Assembly (NCBI GenBank): GCA_963675575.1 | Contig: OY776378.1 | Span: forward strand, 868,001-932,000 | DNA length: 64,000 nt | DNA from: JAGLOK01 sp963675575 | GTDB taxonomy: Bacteria; Bacillota; Clostridia; Christensenellales; UMGS416 | Direction: 5' to 3' | Translations under genes and position numbers: made by a program | Notes under the pieces: model-generated | The model's database searches: none | What the model was told of the DNA's origin: nothing | The model's input: only the letters and a program-made list of their open reading frames with translations | Shown: piece by piece, positions 37,029-47,123 of the stretch | Layout of the letters: each line of letters begins with the position of its first letter | Position numbering within the stretch: position 1 is the stretch's first letter

Positions 37029-37239
37029 GGTTCTTATTCGAACTTTTGTACGGACGATGAGGGCTTTTAAAAAGCAAAAAATGCAAAAGAGCACTGCATG
37101 CAGGCATTTATACTAGGTTAGTCGAGCGCGCTATTTTTAATTGAATATCAATAAATTCATATCCAGTGATTCAAGTGCAGTTGTTTATATTGAATTAAGC
37201 ATAGAAAATTTTTTAAACAGGAGACGAAGGGAGTCATTC

Positions 37240-40200
37240 ATGAAGAAAAACAGTAAATTAATAAAATTGATAATCACGGTCTGCGTGCTAGCTATTGTAG
37301 CAGCCGGAGTGTTTTTTGTAGTCCGCAGCTTTTCGGAAGGAGACAGGGTCTCGGCCAGTAAAGAAGACATAATGGCGGTAGTAAACTCGATGCTGACCGA
37401 GCTGATCATAATAGGCGTGGCGCTGGTGGCCATCATAGCTGTGCTGCTTGCCACATTACCTATCAAAAAGAAGAAGAAAAGGTATATAATACGTTCTCAA
37501 ACTATGGTTTTGTCGATTTTGATAATACTTGTCGTTGCGAATTTTATTATCTTCGGTCCGGCGTTCACACTGCTGAATATGACTATGAGCGCTGGAAATA
37601 CGGAAGGCCTTAGCGAAGAAACGCTTGCCGAATCGATAGAAGTTGCGAAGCAGGTTTCCGCCGAAGGCATGGTGCTGCTAAAGAACGAGGACAATGTGCT
37701 GCCCCTAAGCTCTGACATGACGAAGCTTAACGTGTTTGGATGGGGCTCCACCAACCCTGTTTATTACGGAACAGGTGCTGGTTCTTTTAGCGGTGCGGAT
37801 GTCATAACGCTTCTGCAGGGTTTGGAAAACGCAGGGTATGAACTCAATACCGAAATCAACGATTTCTATACCAGATACCGCGAGGACAGGCCTGAAATCG
37901 GAATATTCTTTCAGGACTGGACTGTACCTGAGCCTACCATGCGCGACTATGACAGAAAAAAGATTTTTGAAAACGCGAAAGAATTTTCAGATACGGCCGT
38001 TATAGTTATTTCCCGCTCGGGAGGCGAAGGCGCAGACCTTCCAAGAAGCATCACCGATGAAGACACCTTCGCTGACGCAGGAGCAAACGGCGAAGCTCTT
38101 AGATATACGAGCAACTCAGATGACGTTGACCCAAGCAAAAGCTATCTGGAGCTTTCAAACCGCGAAATAGCAATGGTTGAAAGAGTCAACGCCGAGTTTG
38201 AAAATATAATAGTTGTGATAAACTCAGGCAACACCATGGAGCTTGGCTGGATAGATGAATATGAGAACATCAAAGGCGTTGTCTGGTGCCCGGGTGCAGG
38301 CGACTTTGGATTCGACTCTCTGGGATATCTACTAAACGGAGAGGTGAATCCTTCCGGAAAAACAGTAGATACATATGTTTACGACCTGATGAATACTCCT
38401 ACATCAAACAATTTCGGGCATTTCGAGTATGACAATGTTTCCGAGATGGTAAATGAAGTGGGCACAGATGACGATTACATAGCCACATTTGTAAACTATG
38501 TGGAAGGTATTTATGTAGGTTATAAATTCTATGAAACAGCAGCGTTTGAGGGGTTTATTGACTATGATGAGTTGGTGCAGTTCCCGTTTGGCTATGGCTT
38601 GTCCTATACTTCGTTTGAACAGACTATAGACAGCTTGGATCAGAAGGACGGAAGCGTTAAGGTAAAGGTGACGGTTAAAAATATCGGTTCTATCGCAGGC
38701 AAAGACGTAGTGCAGTTATATTACACTCCGCCATACACAAACGGAGGCATTGAAAAGGCTTCTGTAAATCTGATACAGTTTGCTAAAACCGACTTGCTTG
38801 AACCCGGTGCATCCCAGACAGTAGAGCTGGTTTTTGATATTGAAGATATGGCTTCCTACGATTACTTGGGATACGGAAGCTATGTGGTGGAAAAAGGCGA
38901 ATATGAAATATCCTTGAGAAAAGACTCGCATACCGTAACAGAAACCAGAAACATAACAATTGACGAAGATATTATTTATAACGACCAAAACGAAGGGGCG
39001 CGTTCTTCGGACGCAGAGACTGCAATCAATCAGTTTGATTATGCACATGGAGATCTTACATACCTTAGCCGTACCGATCATTTCAAAAATTACGATGAAG
39101 TGACAAAAGCGCCGACAGACTTTAGCATGAGCGACGAAGTGAAAGCTAGATTTGTGCCAAACGCTGTGTATAACCCTATCAACTATGTCAACCCGTCGGA
39201 TGTGATGCCTACAATAGGAGCAGAAAACGGGCTTACCATAACGGATATGATAGGTGTAGACTATGACGATGAAAAATGGGAGCTTTTGCTGGACCAGCTT
39301 ACAGTAAAGGAAATGAGTGAGCTAGTCGCGGTGGGAGGATATGTGACAGCTGCTTTGGATTCCATTGATATGCCTGCAACTATAGAAACAGACGGGCCGA
39401 TAGGACTGCACAGCATGTTTAGTGACCTAGCAGGAACAGGATTCCCGTCGCCTGTAATGATTGCATCCACATGGAATAAGGAGCTTGCCAGATACAGAGG
39501 CGAGTTGGTGGGTAGACAGGCTCAGGAGCTTGGCATAGCCGGATGGTACGGGCCTGGGTTAAATATCCACCGCTCAGCTTTCTCTGGCAGAAACTGGGAG
39601 TACTATTCGGAAGATAGCGTGCTGTCAGGCGAGATAGGTGCTCAGGAAGTAGCGGGAGCCAGAGAATATGACCTCCAGACGTTTATAAAGCATTTTGCAT
39701 TAAACGATCAGGAGACCAATAGAATAAAAATGATTCTGACATGGAGCAACGAGCAGGCCATACGCGAGATTTACATTAAATCTTTTGAAATGGCATTTAA
39801 AGAAGGCGGATCGAAATCCACGATGACTTCCTTTAACTTCATAGGAAACCAATGGGCCGGTGCAGACAATGTGTTGCTCAATGTTGTTTTAAGGGGCGAG
39901 TGGGGAATTGACTGCACCACCCTAACAGACTGGTTCGGCGGATACGGATACATGAACGGTGACCTTGCTATCCGAAACGGCGGCGACAGGATGCTCACAA
40001 ACACGGACAGGGCGAAACTGCTTGACACGGAAAGCGCCACAGCTGTACTAGCGATGCGCACCGCTTCGCATAATATTCTTTACTCACTGGCTGATGCGAA
40101 TGTGGTAACCGGCGGAAACTTTGAGACACCCAAGTGGATAAAAATGATTGTAACGGCCGACATCATACTAGGGGCTATACTTCTGGTAATCGAAGTGCTG

Positions 40201-40242
40201 GTGCTGCTTAATATAAAAAAACTTAAAAAGAACGGACAGTAA
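37240..40242 (+). CDS. Membrane-embedded GH3 enzyme with inverted domain order, 1000 aa
   Basis: The start is ATG 37240 with RBS AAGGGAG. Three hydrophobic helices lie in the first 125 residues and one more at the C-terminus (about 965-990), so the catalytic part is probably held on the cell surface at both ends. The GH3 domains are in reversed order: the C-type alpha/beta domain (VSAEGMVLLKNEDNVLPL) and fibronectin-like domain come first, and the barrel (IETDGPIGLHSM, GRNWEYYSEDSVLSG, nucleophile Asp897 in TLTDWFGG) comes last. Reversed order is known for some ruminal and clostridial beta-glucosidases. Substrate is unknown. Confidence 0.88.
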   Translation: MKKNSKLIKLIITVCVLAIVAAGVFFVVRSFSEGDRVSASKEDIMAVVNSMLTELIIIGVALVAIIAVLLATLPIKKKKKRYIIRSQTMVLSILIILVVANFIIFGPAFTLLNMTMSAGNTEGLSEETLAESIEVAKQVSAEGMVLLKNEDNVLPLSSDMTKLNVFGWGSTNPVYYGTGAGSFSGADVITLLQGLENAGYELNTEINDFYTRYREDRPEIGIFFQDWTVPEPTMRDYDRKKIFENAKEFSDTAVIVISRSGGEGADLPRSITDEDTFADAGANGEALRYTSNSDDVDPSKSYLELSNREIAMVERVNAEFENIIVVINSGNTMELGWIDEYENIKGVVWCPGAGDFGFDSLGYLLNGEVNPSGKTVDTYVYDLMNTPTSNNFGHFEYDNVSEMVNEVGTDDDYIATFVNYVEGIYVGYKFYETAAFEGFIDYDELVQFPFGYGLSYTSFEQTIDSLDQKDGSVKVKVTVKNIGSIAGKDVVQLYYTPPYTNGGIEKASVNLIQFAKTDLLEPGASQTVELVFDIEDMASYDYLGYGSYVVEKGEYEISLRKDSHTVTETRNITIDEDIIYNDQNEGARSSDAETAINQFDYAHGDLTYLSRTDHFKNYDEVTKAPTDFSMSDEVKARFVPNAVYNPINYVNPSDVMPTIGAENGLTITDMIGVDYDDEKWELLLDQLTVKEMSELVAVGGYVTAALDSIDMPATIETDGPIGLHSMFSDLAGTGFPSPVMIASTWNKELARYRGELVGRQAQELGIAGWYGPGLNIHRSAFSGRNWEYYSEDSVLSGEIGAQEVAGAREYDLQTFIKHFALNDQETNRIKMILTWSNEQAIREIYIKSFEMAFKEGGSKSTMTSFNFIGNQWAGADNVLLNVVLRGEWGIDCTTLTDWFGGYGYMNGDLAIRNGGDRMLTNTDRAKLLDTESATAVLAMRTASHNILYSLADANVVTGGNFETPKWIKMIVTADIILGAILLVIEVLVLLNIKKLKKNGQ

Positions 40243-40261
40243 AAAATTATTTGCAGAATAA

Positions 40262-40295
40262 GGCCCGCCTGAAAAGCGAGCGGGCCCTTTTGCTT
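40262..40295 (+). terminator. Intrinsic terminator after the membrane GH3 gene
   Basis: A 7-bp GC stem GGCCCGC / GCGGGCC with an 11-base loop and a T-rich tail (CTTTTGCTT). It separates the GH3 genes from the operon that begins at 40323. Confidence 0.8.
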
Positions 40296-40322
40296 AAGTT
40301 TTAAAACCAATAACAAATAAAG

Positions 40323-40913
40323 ATGGAAGAAAATAAAAAAATGACAGCTAAACAAAGACTTGACGCATTTGCTCAGAAGCACCCAAAAATATCGAAACTG
40401 ATTTTTCAGTTTTTAAAATTTTATATTTTCGCGTTGCTTGTGACAGTGCTGCAGTACCTGTTGTTGACCTTTCTGCCCAGCCTTATACACTCTGCCACAA
40501 ACTGGTCCGAGATACCTTGCAGGCTTATAAAGGTGAAATTTTGGATAGTGGACACATTTGTCTTTAATTATCCTGTTACAGGTGACGAGACTGGTGGGCT
40601 GGGGTATTTTATTGCTTTTGCCACTACGCTTTTTATCGCACAGTGTGTGAACTTCCCTCTGCAGAGGAATATTACATTTAAATCAAAAGGCAATATTCCG
40701 TATCAGATAATGTGGTACTTCATTGCATGGGTGGCGATTACATTTGTAGCGAGCCTGCTTTATTCGATATATGTGCCCATACTTAAGATGTATATAGTAC
40801 CGGCAGCCTACAATATCGTCATCACAGTGGTCAACGGCGGTATACAGATGGTAATATACTTTCCGATTTACAAGATTATTTTTCCTGAAAACCCTCAGGA
40901 AAAAAGCGCATAG
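40323..40913 (+). CDS. GtrA-like membrane protein
   Basis: A 196-residue protein with four hydrophobic helices (about 33-55, 95-112, 133-155, 165-185) and the motif AQCVNFPLQRNITFKSKGN, similar in position to the conserved segment of GtrA-family proteins. GtrA proteins are thought to move lipid-linked sugars across the membrane or to assist surface glycan synthesis. It heads an operon with GH2, GT2 and UDP-galactopyranose mutase genes, which fits such a role. The RBS is weak. The assignment rests on helix pattern and context. Confidence 0.6.
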   Translation: MEENKKMTAKQRLDAFAQKHPKISKLIFQFLKFYIFALLVTVLQYLLLTFLPSLIHSATNWSEIPCRLIKVKFWIVDTFVFNYPVTGDETGGLGYFIAFATTLFIAQCVNFPLQRNITFKSKGNIPYQIMWYFIAWVAITFVASLLYSIYVPILKMYIVPAAYNIVITVVNGGIQMVIYFPIYKIIFPENPQEKSA

Positions 40914-40931
40914 CTGAAAGTGGGAGGTAAT

Positions 40932-43298
40932 ATGCAAAAGATTAATTTCAACGATGGATGGCATTATGGTCATATCGGCAAAAACGATAAAACAGCCATA
41001 GACCTTCCTCATGATGCGATGCTTTGTGAAAAAAGAAGCTATGAAAACCCGGGAGGGAAAAACATAAGCTGGTTTGAAGGGCACGATTATTGGTATGAAA
41101 AAAGCTTTGACGCAGATAATAACATGCTTTCAAACAAGGTTTTCATTGAGTTTGAAGGGGTATATCATAACGCTGAAGTATTTATAAATGATGAAAAATT
41201 AGGTGTGTGGCCCTACGGGTACAGCCGATTTTTTTTTGAACTGACAGGTAAGCTTAAAAGACAGGGCAACGTATTAAGAGTGCTGGCGAAAAATTCGCAA
41301 CAGCCAAACAGTAGGTGGTACACGGGCTCAGGCATATACAGACCGGTGAAACTTTATCTGCTTCCCGAAAAGCATATTGAGCTTTACGGTATACGCATTA
41401 AAACGCTTGATTATTCTCAGGGCAAGATAGAAATACAAATCAAAGCCAACTCTCCGGGGGAAGCGGAAATAGAAATATTTGACGTAAACAAGCCTGTATT
41501 AAGCACACAGGAATTTGTGGAGGACACTTCTACGTTTGTTTACAATATTCCCGATGCGAAGCTTTGGTCTGCAGACAGCCCGTTTTTATACACGGCTAAG
41601 ATAATTTTTTCAGCCGACAGGCGGGAAGTGACATTCGGTATACGTGACATTAACCTTAGTGCGGCGGATGGACTGCTGATAAATGGCAATAGAGTAATTC
41701 TAAAAGGAGCATGCGTTCACCACGACAACGGCCTTCTGGGAGCCTGCGCCTACGAATTCGCGGAAAAAAGAAAAATCTGGCTGCTCAAACAAGCCGGCTA
41801 CAACGCCATAAGATCCGCCCACAATCCGTGTTCAAAAGCTATGCTTGAAGCCTGCGATGAGCTAGGAATGTATGTGATGGACGAATTTGCCGACTGCTGG
41901 TATATACACAAAACGAAATATGACTATGTGAATTATTTTGAAGACTGGTGGCAGAAGGATCTTATAAGCCTTGTTGAAAAAGATATGAATCACCCCAGCG
42001 TCATCATGTATTCCATTGGCAATGAAGTCTCGGAAACGGCGCAGGAGAAGGGTATAAAATTTACTGGTGAACTGACTCGATTTCTTCACAGGTTGGACGG
42101 CACCAGACCCGTCACTTGCGGGGTAAATATATTCTTTAACTATCTTAGCTCAATAGGCTTTGGTGTATATTCTGACAGAAAGGCCGAGAAAGAGGCGAAA
42201 GACAAGCCCAGAAAAAAAGAAAAAGCGGTAGGCAGCGAGTTTTTCAACAAGGTAGCCGGAATACTGGGCGACAAAACCATGAAAAACGGCGCGCGGCTGC
42301 GCGGCTGCGACAGGACCACACGCGATGCCTTTGAGCATATGGATGCTGCTGGGTATAATTACGGAATACTAAGATATTTAAAGGATGTGAAAAAATATCC
42401 GGAAAGAATAATTATCGGAACGGAGACTTTCTGTAGCGATGCGTATAAATTCATCCAGACTGCAAAGAAGCATAAAACTGTAGTCGGAGACTTTGTCTGG
42501 GCGGGTATTGACTATCTGGGAGAAGTAGGACTGGGCGCACAGGAATACAAAGATTATGCAAAGGATTTTAACTACGGCCCGGGATGGATAAGCGCAGGCA
42601 GCGGCAGATTGGATTTAACCGGCAGTGAGCTGGGTGAAGCAGCATACACAAAAGTGGTATTCGGAATAGAAAACATTAATATTGCGTCAGTGCCTGCGAA
42701 TAATTACGCAAACAAACACACTCCTTCTGCTTGGAGGATGACAAACGCCCGATGCAGCTGGTCGTGGAACGGCAGCGACGGAAACAAAACAAGAGTGGAA
42801 GTATATGCGAAGGCACATACTGTGGCTCTCTTTTTGAACGGGAAGATGATAAAGAAAAAAAAGGCGAGCAAAAACCTTGCCACACATTTTGTGACAAGAT
42901 ACTTTCCTGGAGAGCTTAAAGCCGTAGCTTATGACAAAGATGGCAATAAAACATTTGAAAAATCCCTCGTAACTGCGGGTGAAAACACCGTGCTTAATGC
43001 CTATCCCGAAGAAAGTGAAATAGGTTGGGAAGGTCTGGCGTATTTCAGATTTAAATACACTGATTCTGACGGTCGGCTCAAGCCTCTTACTCGAGGAGAA
43101 ATCAAAATTGATGTATCGGGGGGAAGGCTGCTGGCTTTTGGTAATGCCTGCCCCTATAATGAAGAGGGATACTTGAACAGCACTGCCGACACATACTACG
43201 GGGAAGCTCTTGCAATAGTTAAACCGGAAAGTGATATAATAAAAATAAAGGGCTACAGCTACTATGGCGAATGTGAAGCCGATGTGAAAGTTGAATAA
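40932..43298 (+). CDS. GH2-family beta-glycosidase, 788 aa
   Basis: A paralogue of the GH2 enzyme at 20361 and likewise without signal peptide. The start is ATG 40932, because GGGAGG (40922-40927) lies just before it and overlaps the earlier in-frame GTG. Visible motifs are NSRWYTGSGIYRPV in the sugar-binding domain, RSAHNPCSKAMLEACDELGM, acid/base Glu365 in SIGNEVSET and nucleophile Glu498 in IIGTETF. A Lys/Arg-rich insert (about 415-465) is shared in position with the paralogue. Probably a beta-galactosidase-type activity; which substrate distinguishes the two copies is unknown. Confidence 0.9.
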   Translation: MQKINFNDGWHYGHIGKNDKTAIDLPHDAMLCEKRSYENPGGKNISWFEGHDYWYEKSFDADNNMLSNKVFIEFEGVYHNAEVFINDEKLGVWPYGYSRFFFELTGKLKRQGNVLRVLAKNSQQPNSRWYTGSGIYRPVKLYLLPEKHIELYGIRIKTLDYSQGKIEIQIKANSPGEAEIEIFDVNKPVLSTQEFVEDTSTFVYNIPDAKLWSADSPFLYTAKIIFSADRREVTFGIRDINLSAADGLLINGNRVILKGACVHHDNGLLGACAYEFAEKRKIWLLKQAGYNAIRSAHNPCSKAMLEACDELGMYVMDEFADCWYIHKTKYDYVNYFEDWWQKDLISLVEKDMNHPSVIMYSIGNEVSETAQEKGIKFTGELTRFLHRLDGTRPVTCGVNIFFNYLSSIGFGVYSDRKAEKEAKDKPRKKEKAVGSEFFNKVAGILGDKTMKNGARLRGCDRTTRDAFEHMDAAGYNYGILRYLKDVKKYPERIIIGTETFCSDAYKFIQTAKKHKTVVGDFVWAGIDYLGEVGLGAQEYKDYAKDFNYGPGWISAGSGRLDLTGSELGEAAYTKVVFGIENINIASVPANNYANKHTPSAWRMTNARCSWSWNGSDGNKTRVEVYAKAHTVALFLNGKMIKKKKASKNLATHFVTRYFPGELKAVAYDKDGNKTFEKSLVTAGENTVLNAYPEESEIGWEGLAYFRFKYTDSDGRLKPLTRGEIKIDVSGGRLLAFGNACPYNEEGYLNSTADTYYGEALAIVKPESDIIKIKGYSYYGECEADVKVE

Positions 43299-43327
43299 TA
43301 TTTAAAGCTAAGAAAGGGGCATAATAA

Positions 43328-44344
43328 TTGAAAACGCTGACTGTAGCCGTACCATGCTACAACTCACAGGACTATATGGAAAAATGCGTTGATTCTCTGC
43401 TTTCAGGGAGAGAAAGCGTTGAAATTTTGATTATAAACGATGGCTCTTCCGACCGCACGGGGAAAATAGCCGACAGATATTCGAAAGAAAACCCCGGAAT
43501 AGTAAGAGTAATCCATCAGGAAAACAAAGGCCACGGCGGAGCAATAAACACTGCGCTTAAAAACGCATCAGGCCTTTATTTCAAAGTGGTGGACAGTGAC
43601 GACTGGGTAAATGAGGGCGAGTTTAAAAAGGTAGTAAGTAAACTTGAAAAGCTAAGTGGTGAAAGCCGCCGGCTGGACATGATGATAACAAACTTTGTCT
43701 ATGACAAAGAGTTTAAGTCCAATAAAACTGTAATGAAATACGAAAATGTCCTGCCGCAGGACTGTATTTTCACTTGGAAGGACATCTCTCGCTTTCCAAA
43801 GCACAAGTATCTTCTGATGCACTCCATAATATTTAGGACAGGTGTTCTGCGCGAGTGCCGGCTGAATCTTCCAGAGCATACATTTTATGTGGACAATATA
43901 TTTGTTTTCCTGCCGCTTAAATATGTGAAGCATATGTACTATTTTAATGTCACGCTGTATCATTACTACATCGGCAGATCCGACCAGTCGGTAAATGAGA
44001 GCATAATGATAAAGCGCATCGACCAGCAGATAATGATAAATAAACTGATGTTTGAGTATATGGATATAGCCAAGATAAAGACAAGAAGCAAGAAAAAGTA
44101 TATGCTGAACTATCTGTCCATCATAACTACAGTAACATCCGTGCTTTTAATACGCTCGGGTACGCAGGGAAACCTCGACAAGAAGAAAGAACTTTGGGAT
44201 TATATAAAAAAAAGAGACCTGAGATTGTATATCAAGCTTCGCTTTAGCCCATTGGGTGTAGCCGCGAACCTACCCAGCAAAACTGGGCGAAATATTACAG
44301 TTTATTTATATTTGATTTCAAGAAAAATTTATGGATTCAATTAG
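43328..44344 (+). CDS. Glycosyltransferase family 2
   Basis: A 338-residue GT-A-fold transferase with the opening VAVPCYNSQDYMEKCVDSLL, a nucleotide-binding NDGSSD and the metal-binding DSDDW motif near residue 85. It has no obvious membrane helix. The start is TTG 43328, preceded by AAAGGGG. It lies 29 bp after the GH2 gene and 27 bp before glf, so it is in the same transcript. Next to UDP-galactopyranose mutase, it may transfer galactofuranose onto a surface glycan, which is inference. Confidence 0.88.
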   Translation: MKTLTVAVPCYNSQDYMEKCVDSLLSGRESVEILIINDGSSDRTGKIADRYSKENPGIVRVIHQENKGHGGAINTALKNASGLYFKVVDSDDWVNEGEFKKVVSKLEKLSGESRRLDMMITNFVYDKEFKSNKTVMKYENVLPQDCIFTWKDISRFPKHKYLLMHSIIFRTGVLRECRLNLPEHTFYVDNIFVFLPLKYVKHMYYFNVTLYHYYIGRSDQSVNESIMIKRIDQQIMINKLMFEYMDIAKIKTRSKKKYMLNYLSIITTVTSVLLIRSGTQGNLDKKKELWDYIKKRDLRLYIKLRFSPLGVAANLPSKTGRNITVYLYLISRKIYGFN

Positions 44345-44371
44345 ACCAATAAATTATCGGAAAGCTGCGAT

Positions 44372-45472
44372 ATGAAATACGATTATTTAATTGTAGGAGC
44401 TGGGCTTTATGGTGCGGTTTTCGCGTATGAGGCTAGAAAGCGCGGCAAGAGTAGCCTTGTGATAGATAAGCGAAACCATGTAGGCGGAAATTGCTACACA
44501 GAAAGCATTGACGCAATAACCGTGCATAAGTATGGCGCGCACATTTTTCACACAAGCGATAAAAACGTGTGGGACTATGTCACAGGATTGTGTGATTTCA
44601 ATAATTTTACAAACTCACCGATAGCAAAATATAAAGGGCGGATATATAACTTACCATTTAATATGAATACTTTTTACAGTTTGTGGGGAACGGTAACACC
44701 CGAAGAAGCGCGTAATAAGATATTAAGTCAAACGGAAAAATATAAAAACATTACCCCGTCAAATCTGGAAGAGCAGGCCTTAAAGCTTGTAGGTGAAGAC
44801 ATCTATGAAACATTGATAAAAGAATATACCCAAAAACAGTGGGGAAGAAAATGCACGGAGCTTCCAGCTTTTATTATACGCAGGATACCCCTTCGCTTTA
44901 CATACTGCAATAATTATTTTAACGATAAATATCAGGGAATACCCGAAAAAGGCTATACTCACCTTATAAGTCGGCTGCTGGACGGAGCGAATGTTAAGCT
45001 GGGCACAGACTTTTTCCCGGACTTTGCCTATTTTAAGCAGTATGCGAATAAGCTGGTGTTTACAGGTATGATAGATGCTTTTTATAGATATGAATTCGGA
45101 AAGCTGGAGTACCGAAGCCTGCGTTTTGAGTCACAAAGGCTAAACATTGCGGATTTTCAGGGAAACGCTGTAGTAAACTACACCGAAGCAGCCGTACCAT
45201 ACACCCGAATAATTGAGCATAAGCATTTTGGGCATACCGATGAAAAACACACCATAATTACGCGCGAATATCCGCAGGAGTGGCAGGAGGGCGTCGAGCC
45301 TTATTACCCCGTAAACGATGAAAGAAACAACACGCTGTATGCAAAAATAAAGCTCAAAGCAGAAAAGGAAAGAGACGTTATTTTCGGGGGTCGGCTGGGT
45401 AATTACAAATATTATAATATGGATGAAGTGATTAGCCGTTGTTTAGATGATGTGAAAAATGAGTTTAATTAA
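44372..45472 (+). CDS. glf: UDP-galactopyranose mutase
   Basis: A 366-residue flavoenzyme that converts UDP-galactopyranose to UDP-galactofuranose. The FAD-binding Rossmann motif VGAGLYGAVFAYEARKRGK is at the N-terminus, followed by VIDKRNHVGGNCY and the family-typical YGAHIFHT. Later segments TQKQWGRKC, EYRSLRFE and EYPQEW also fit. Length is normal. It sits between a GT2 and a pentose kinase gene. The product of its reaction would be used for a cell-surface polysaccharide rather than for arabinose breakdown, so its place inside an ara operon is unusual. Confidence 0.93.
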   Translation: MKYDYLIVGAGLYGAVFAYEARKRGKSSLVIDKRNHVGGNCYTESIDAITVHKYGAHIFHTSDKNVWDYVTGLCDFNNFTNSPIAKYKGRIYNLPFNMNTFYSLWGTVTPEEARNKILSQTEKYKNITPSNLEEQALKLVGEDIYETLIKEYTQKQWGRKCTELPAFIIRRIPLRFTYCNNYFNDKYQGIPEKGYTHLISRLLDGANVKLGTDFFPDFAYFKQYANKLVFTGMIDAFYRYEFGKLEYRSLRFESQRLNIADFQGNAVVNYTEAAVPYTRIIEHKHFGHTDEKHTIITREYPQEWQEGVEPYYPVNDERNNTLYAKIKLKAEKERDVIFGGRLGNYKYYNMDEVISRCLDDVKNEFN

Positions 45473-45502
45473 AAACATAATGATTTTTGGAGATTAAGAT
45501 GA

Positions 45503-47095
45503 ATGAAAGATATTAAATATAAAAATATAAACGGCAAAGGATACTTGGGAATTGAGCTTGGGACTACTAGAATAAAGGCTGTGCTTATAGATGAAGTGCA
45601 CGAGCAGATTGCATCATGCAACCATACATGGGAAAATAAACTTGAAAACGGCTTTTGGACATATTCTCTGGATGACATTTGGTCGGGCATACAGGGCTGC
45701 TTTGCTAAGTTATCTGAAGATGTAAGTAAAAGATACGGCATGACGCTTAAAACTGTGGGAGCCATAGGAATATCAGCTATGATGCATGGATATATGGCAT
45801 TTGACAAAGAAGGGCAGCTGTTAGTTCCTTTCCGCACATGGCGTAATACCAATACCAAAGAAGCGGCTGAGCAACTCACCAATCTTTTTGGCTTCAATAT
45901 TCCATTGCGCTGGAGCATAGCTCATCTTTATCAGGCAATATTAAACGTAGAAAAACATGCTGCCAAAATTGATTTTCTCACTACGCTTGCAGGATATATC
46001 CACTGGCAGCTTACCGGAGAAAAAGTGCTGGGGATAGGGGATGCCTCGGGTGTGTTTCCAATCAATGACGATACGAGACAATATGACAGCGACATGATAT
46101 GTAAATTCGAAGAAATAATTAAAGATAAAAAATATGGTTGGAAAGTATCAGACATTTTGCCGGAAATTATGCTTGCTGGTGAGAATGCAGGAGTTTTAAC
46201 TAAAAAAGGTGCAAAGATGCTCGATCCGTCCGGTAAATTTAAAGCAGGTGTGCCTATGTGTCCGCCGGAGGGAGATGCAGGCACGGGGATGGTTGCGACT
46301 AACAGTGTACGGCAACGCACAGGAAATGTCAGCGCCGGCACCAGCGTTTTTGCGATGGCTGTTCTTGAAAGACCACTTTCGAAACTGCACCCTGAAGTTG
46401 ACATGGTTACTACCCCTTCGGGCGACCCGGTAGCCATGGTACACTGCAATAACTTCTTGAGTGACATAGATGCTTGGGCCAAGCTGCTGGGCGAAGCCGC
46501 AAAGTCACTTGGGGCGGAATTTAATAACGATAAACTATACGCAACTTTATATAACATCGCAATGAAAGGTGATTTGGACTGCGGTGGATTACTTGCCTAT
46601 AATTACCTCTCTGGTGAGTCCATTACAGGATTTGACGAGGGACGGCCGATGTTTATTCGAATGCCGGATGCGAAGTTTAGTCTTGCGAACTTCATGAGAG
46701 TCCATCTCAGTTCGGCATGTGTCCCGCTAAAAATTGGTATGGATATACTATTTGACGAAGATGTGAAATTGGATTCGATAATAGGACACGGGGGTTTTTT
46801 TAAGGTACATGGAGTTGGTCAGAGAATCATGGCCGCCGCCTTAGGAGTGCCGATTAAAATTATTTCGACCGCAGGTGAAGGTGGCCCATGGGGGATGGCG
46901 ATTTTGGCAGCATACATGATAAATAGCAAAGGGGAAAAGCTCGACAATTATCTTTCGGATTACGTTTTTTCTGACTTGGAATACAATACCATTGAACCTA
47001 ATAACGAAGATGAAGAGGGCTTCAAACAGTTTGTGTTACGGTACAAAACCGGCCTTAAGATCGAGCGTTTAACAGTCGAGTCACTTGATTTTTAA
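45503..47095 (+). CDS. FGGY-family carbohydrate kinase, probable L-ribulokinase
   Basis: A 530-residue kinase of the FGGY family, cytoplasmic. The first phosphate-binding loop is GIELGTTRIKAVLID; GISAMMHGYMAFD and GDAGTGMVATNSVRQRTGNV mark the sugar and ATP regions. Upstream of araA and araD it should phosphorylate L-ribulose, giving the step that links isomerase and epimerase. The sequence resembles xylulokinase-like FGGY members rather than classical AraB, so it may be the alternative ribulokinase type, and xylulose cannot be ruled out. ATG 45503 fits the GGAG 10 bases upstream; ATG 49 bases earlier in other frames leads to a quick stop. Confidence 0.85.
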   Translation: MKDIKYKNINGKGYLGIELGTTRIKAVLIDEVHEQIASCNHTWENKLENGFWTYSLDDIWSGIQGCFAKLSEDVSKRYGMTLKTVGAIGISAMMHGYMAFDKEGQLLVPFRTWRNTNTKEAAEQLTNLFGFNIPLRWSIAHLYQAILNVEKHAAKIDFLTTLAGYIHWQLTGEKVLGIGDASGVFPINDDTRQYDSDMICKFEEIIKDKKYGWKVSDILPEIMLAGENAGVLTKKGAKMLDPSGKFKAGVPMCPPEGDAGTGMVATNSVRQRTGNVSAGTSVFAMAVLERPLSKLHPEVDMVTTPSGDPVAMVHCNNFLSDIDAWAKLLGEAAKSLGAEFNNDKLYATLYNIAMKGDLDCGGLLAYNYLSGESITGFDEGRPMFIRMPDAKFSLANFMRVHLSSACVPLKIGMDILFDEDVKLDSIIGHGGFFKVHGVGQRIMAAALGVPIKIISTAGEGGPWGMAILAAYMINSKGEKLDNYLSDYVFSDLEYNTIEPNNEDEEGFKQFVLRYKTGLKIERLTVESLDF

Positions 47096-47123
47096 TTCAA
47101 AATACGAAACGGAGGAAACTATT

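Noticed and set aside
45931..46557. 208-aa minus-strand frame inside the FGGY kinase gene
   Set aside because: It is antisense to a clearly conserved gene and has no RBS or recognisable domain. The same applies to other long antisense frames such as 3565-4137, 8509-8979 and 10893-11558.
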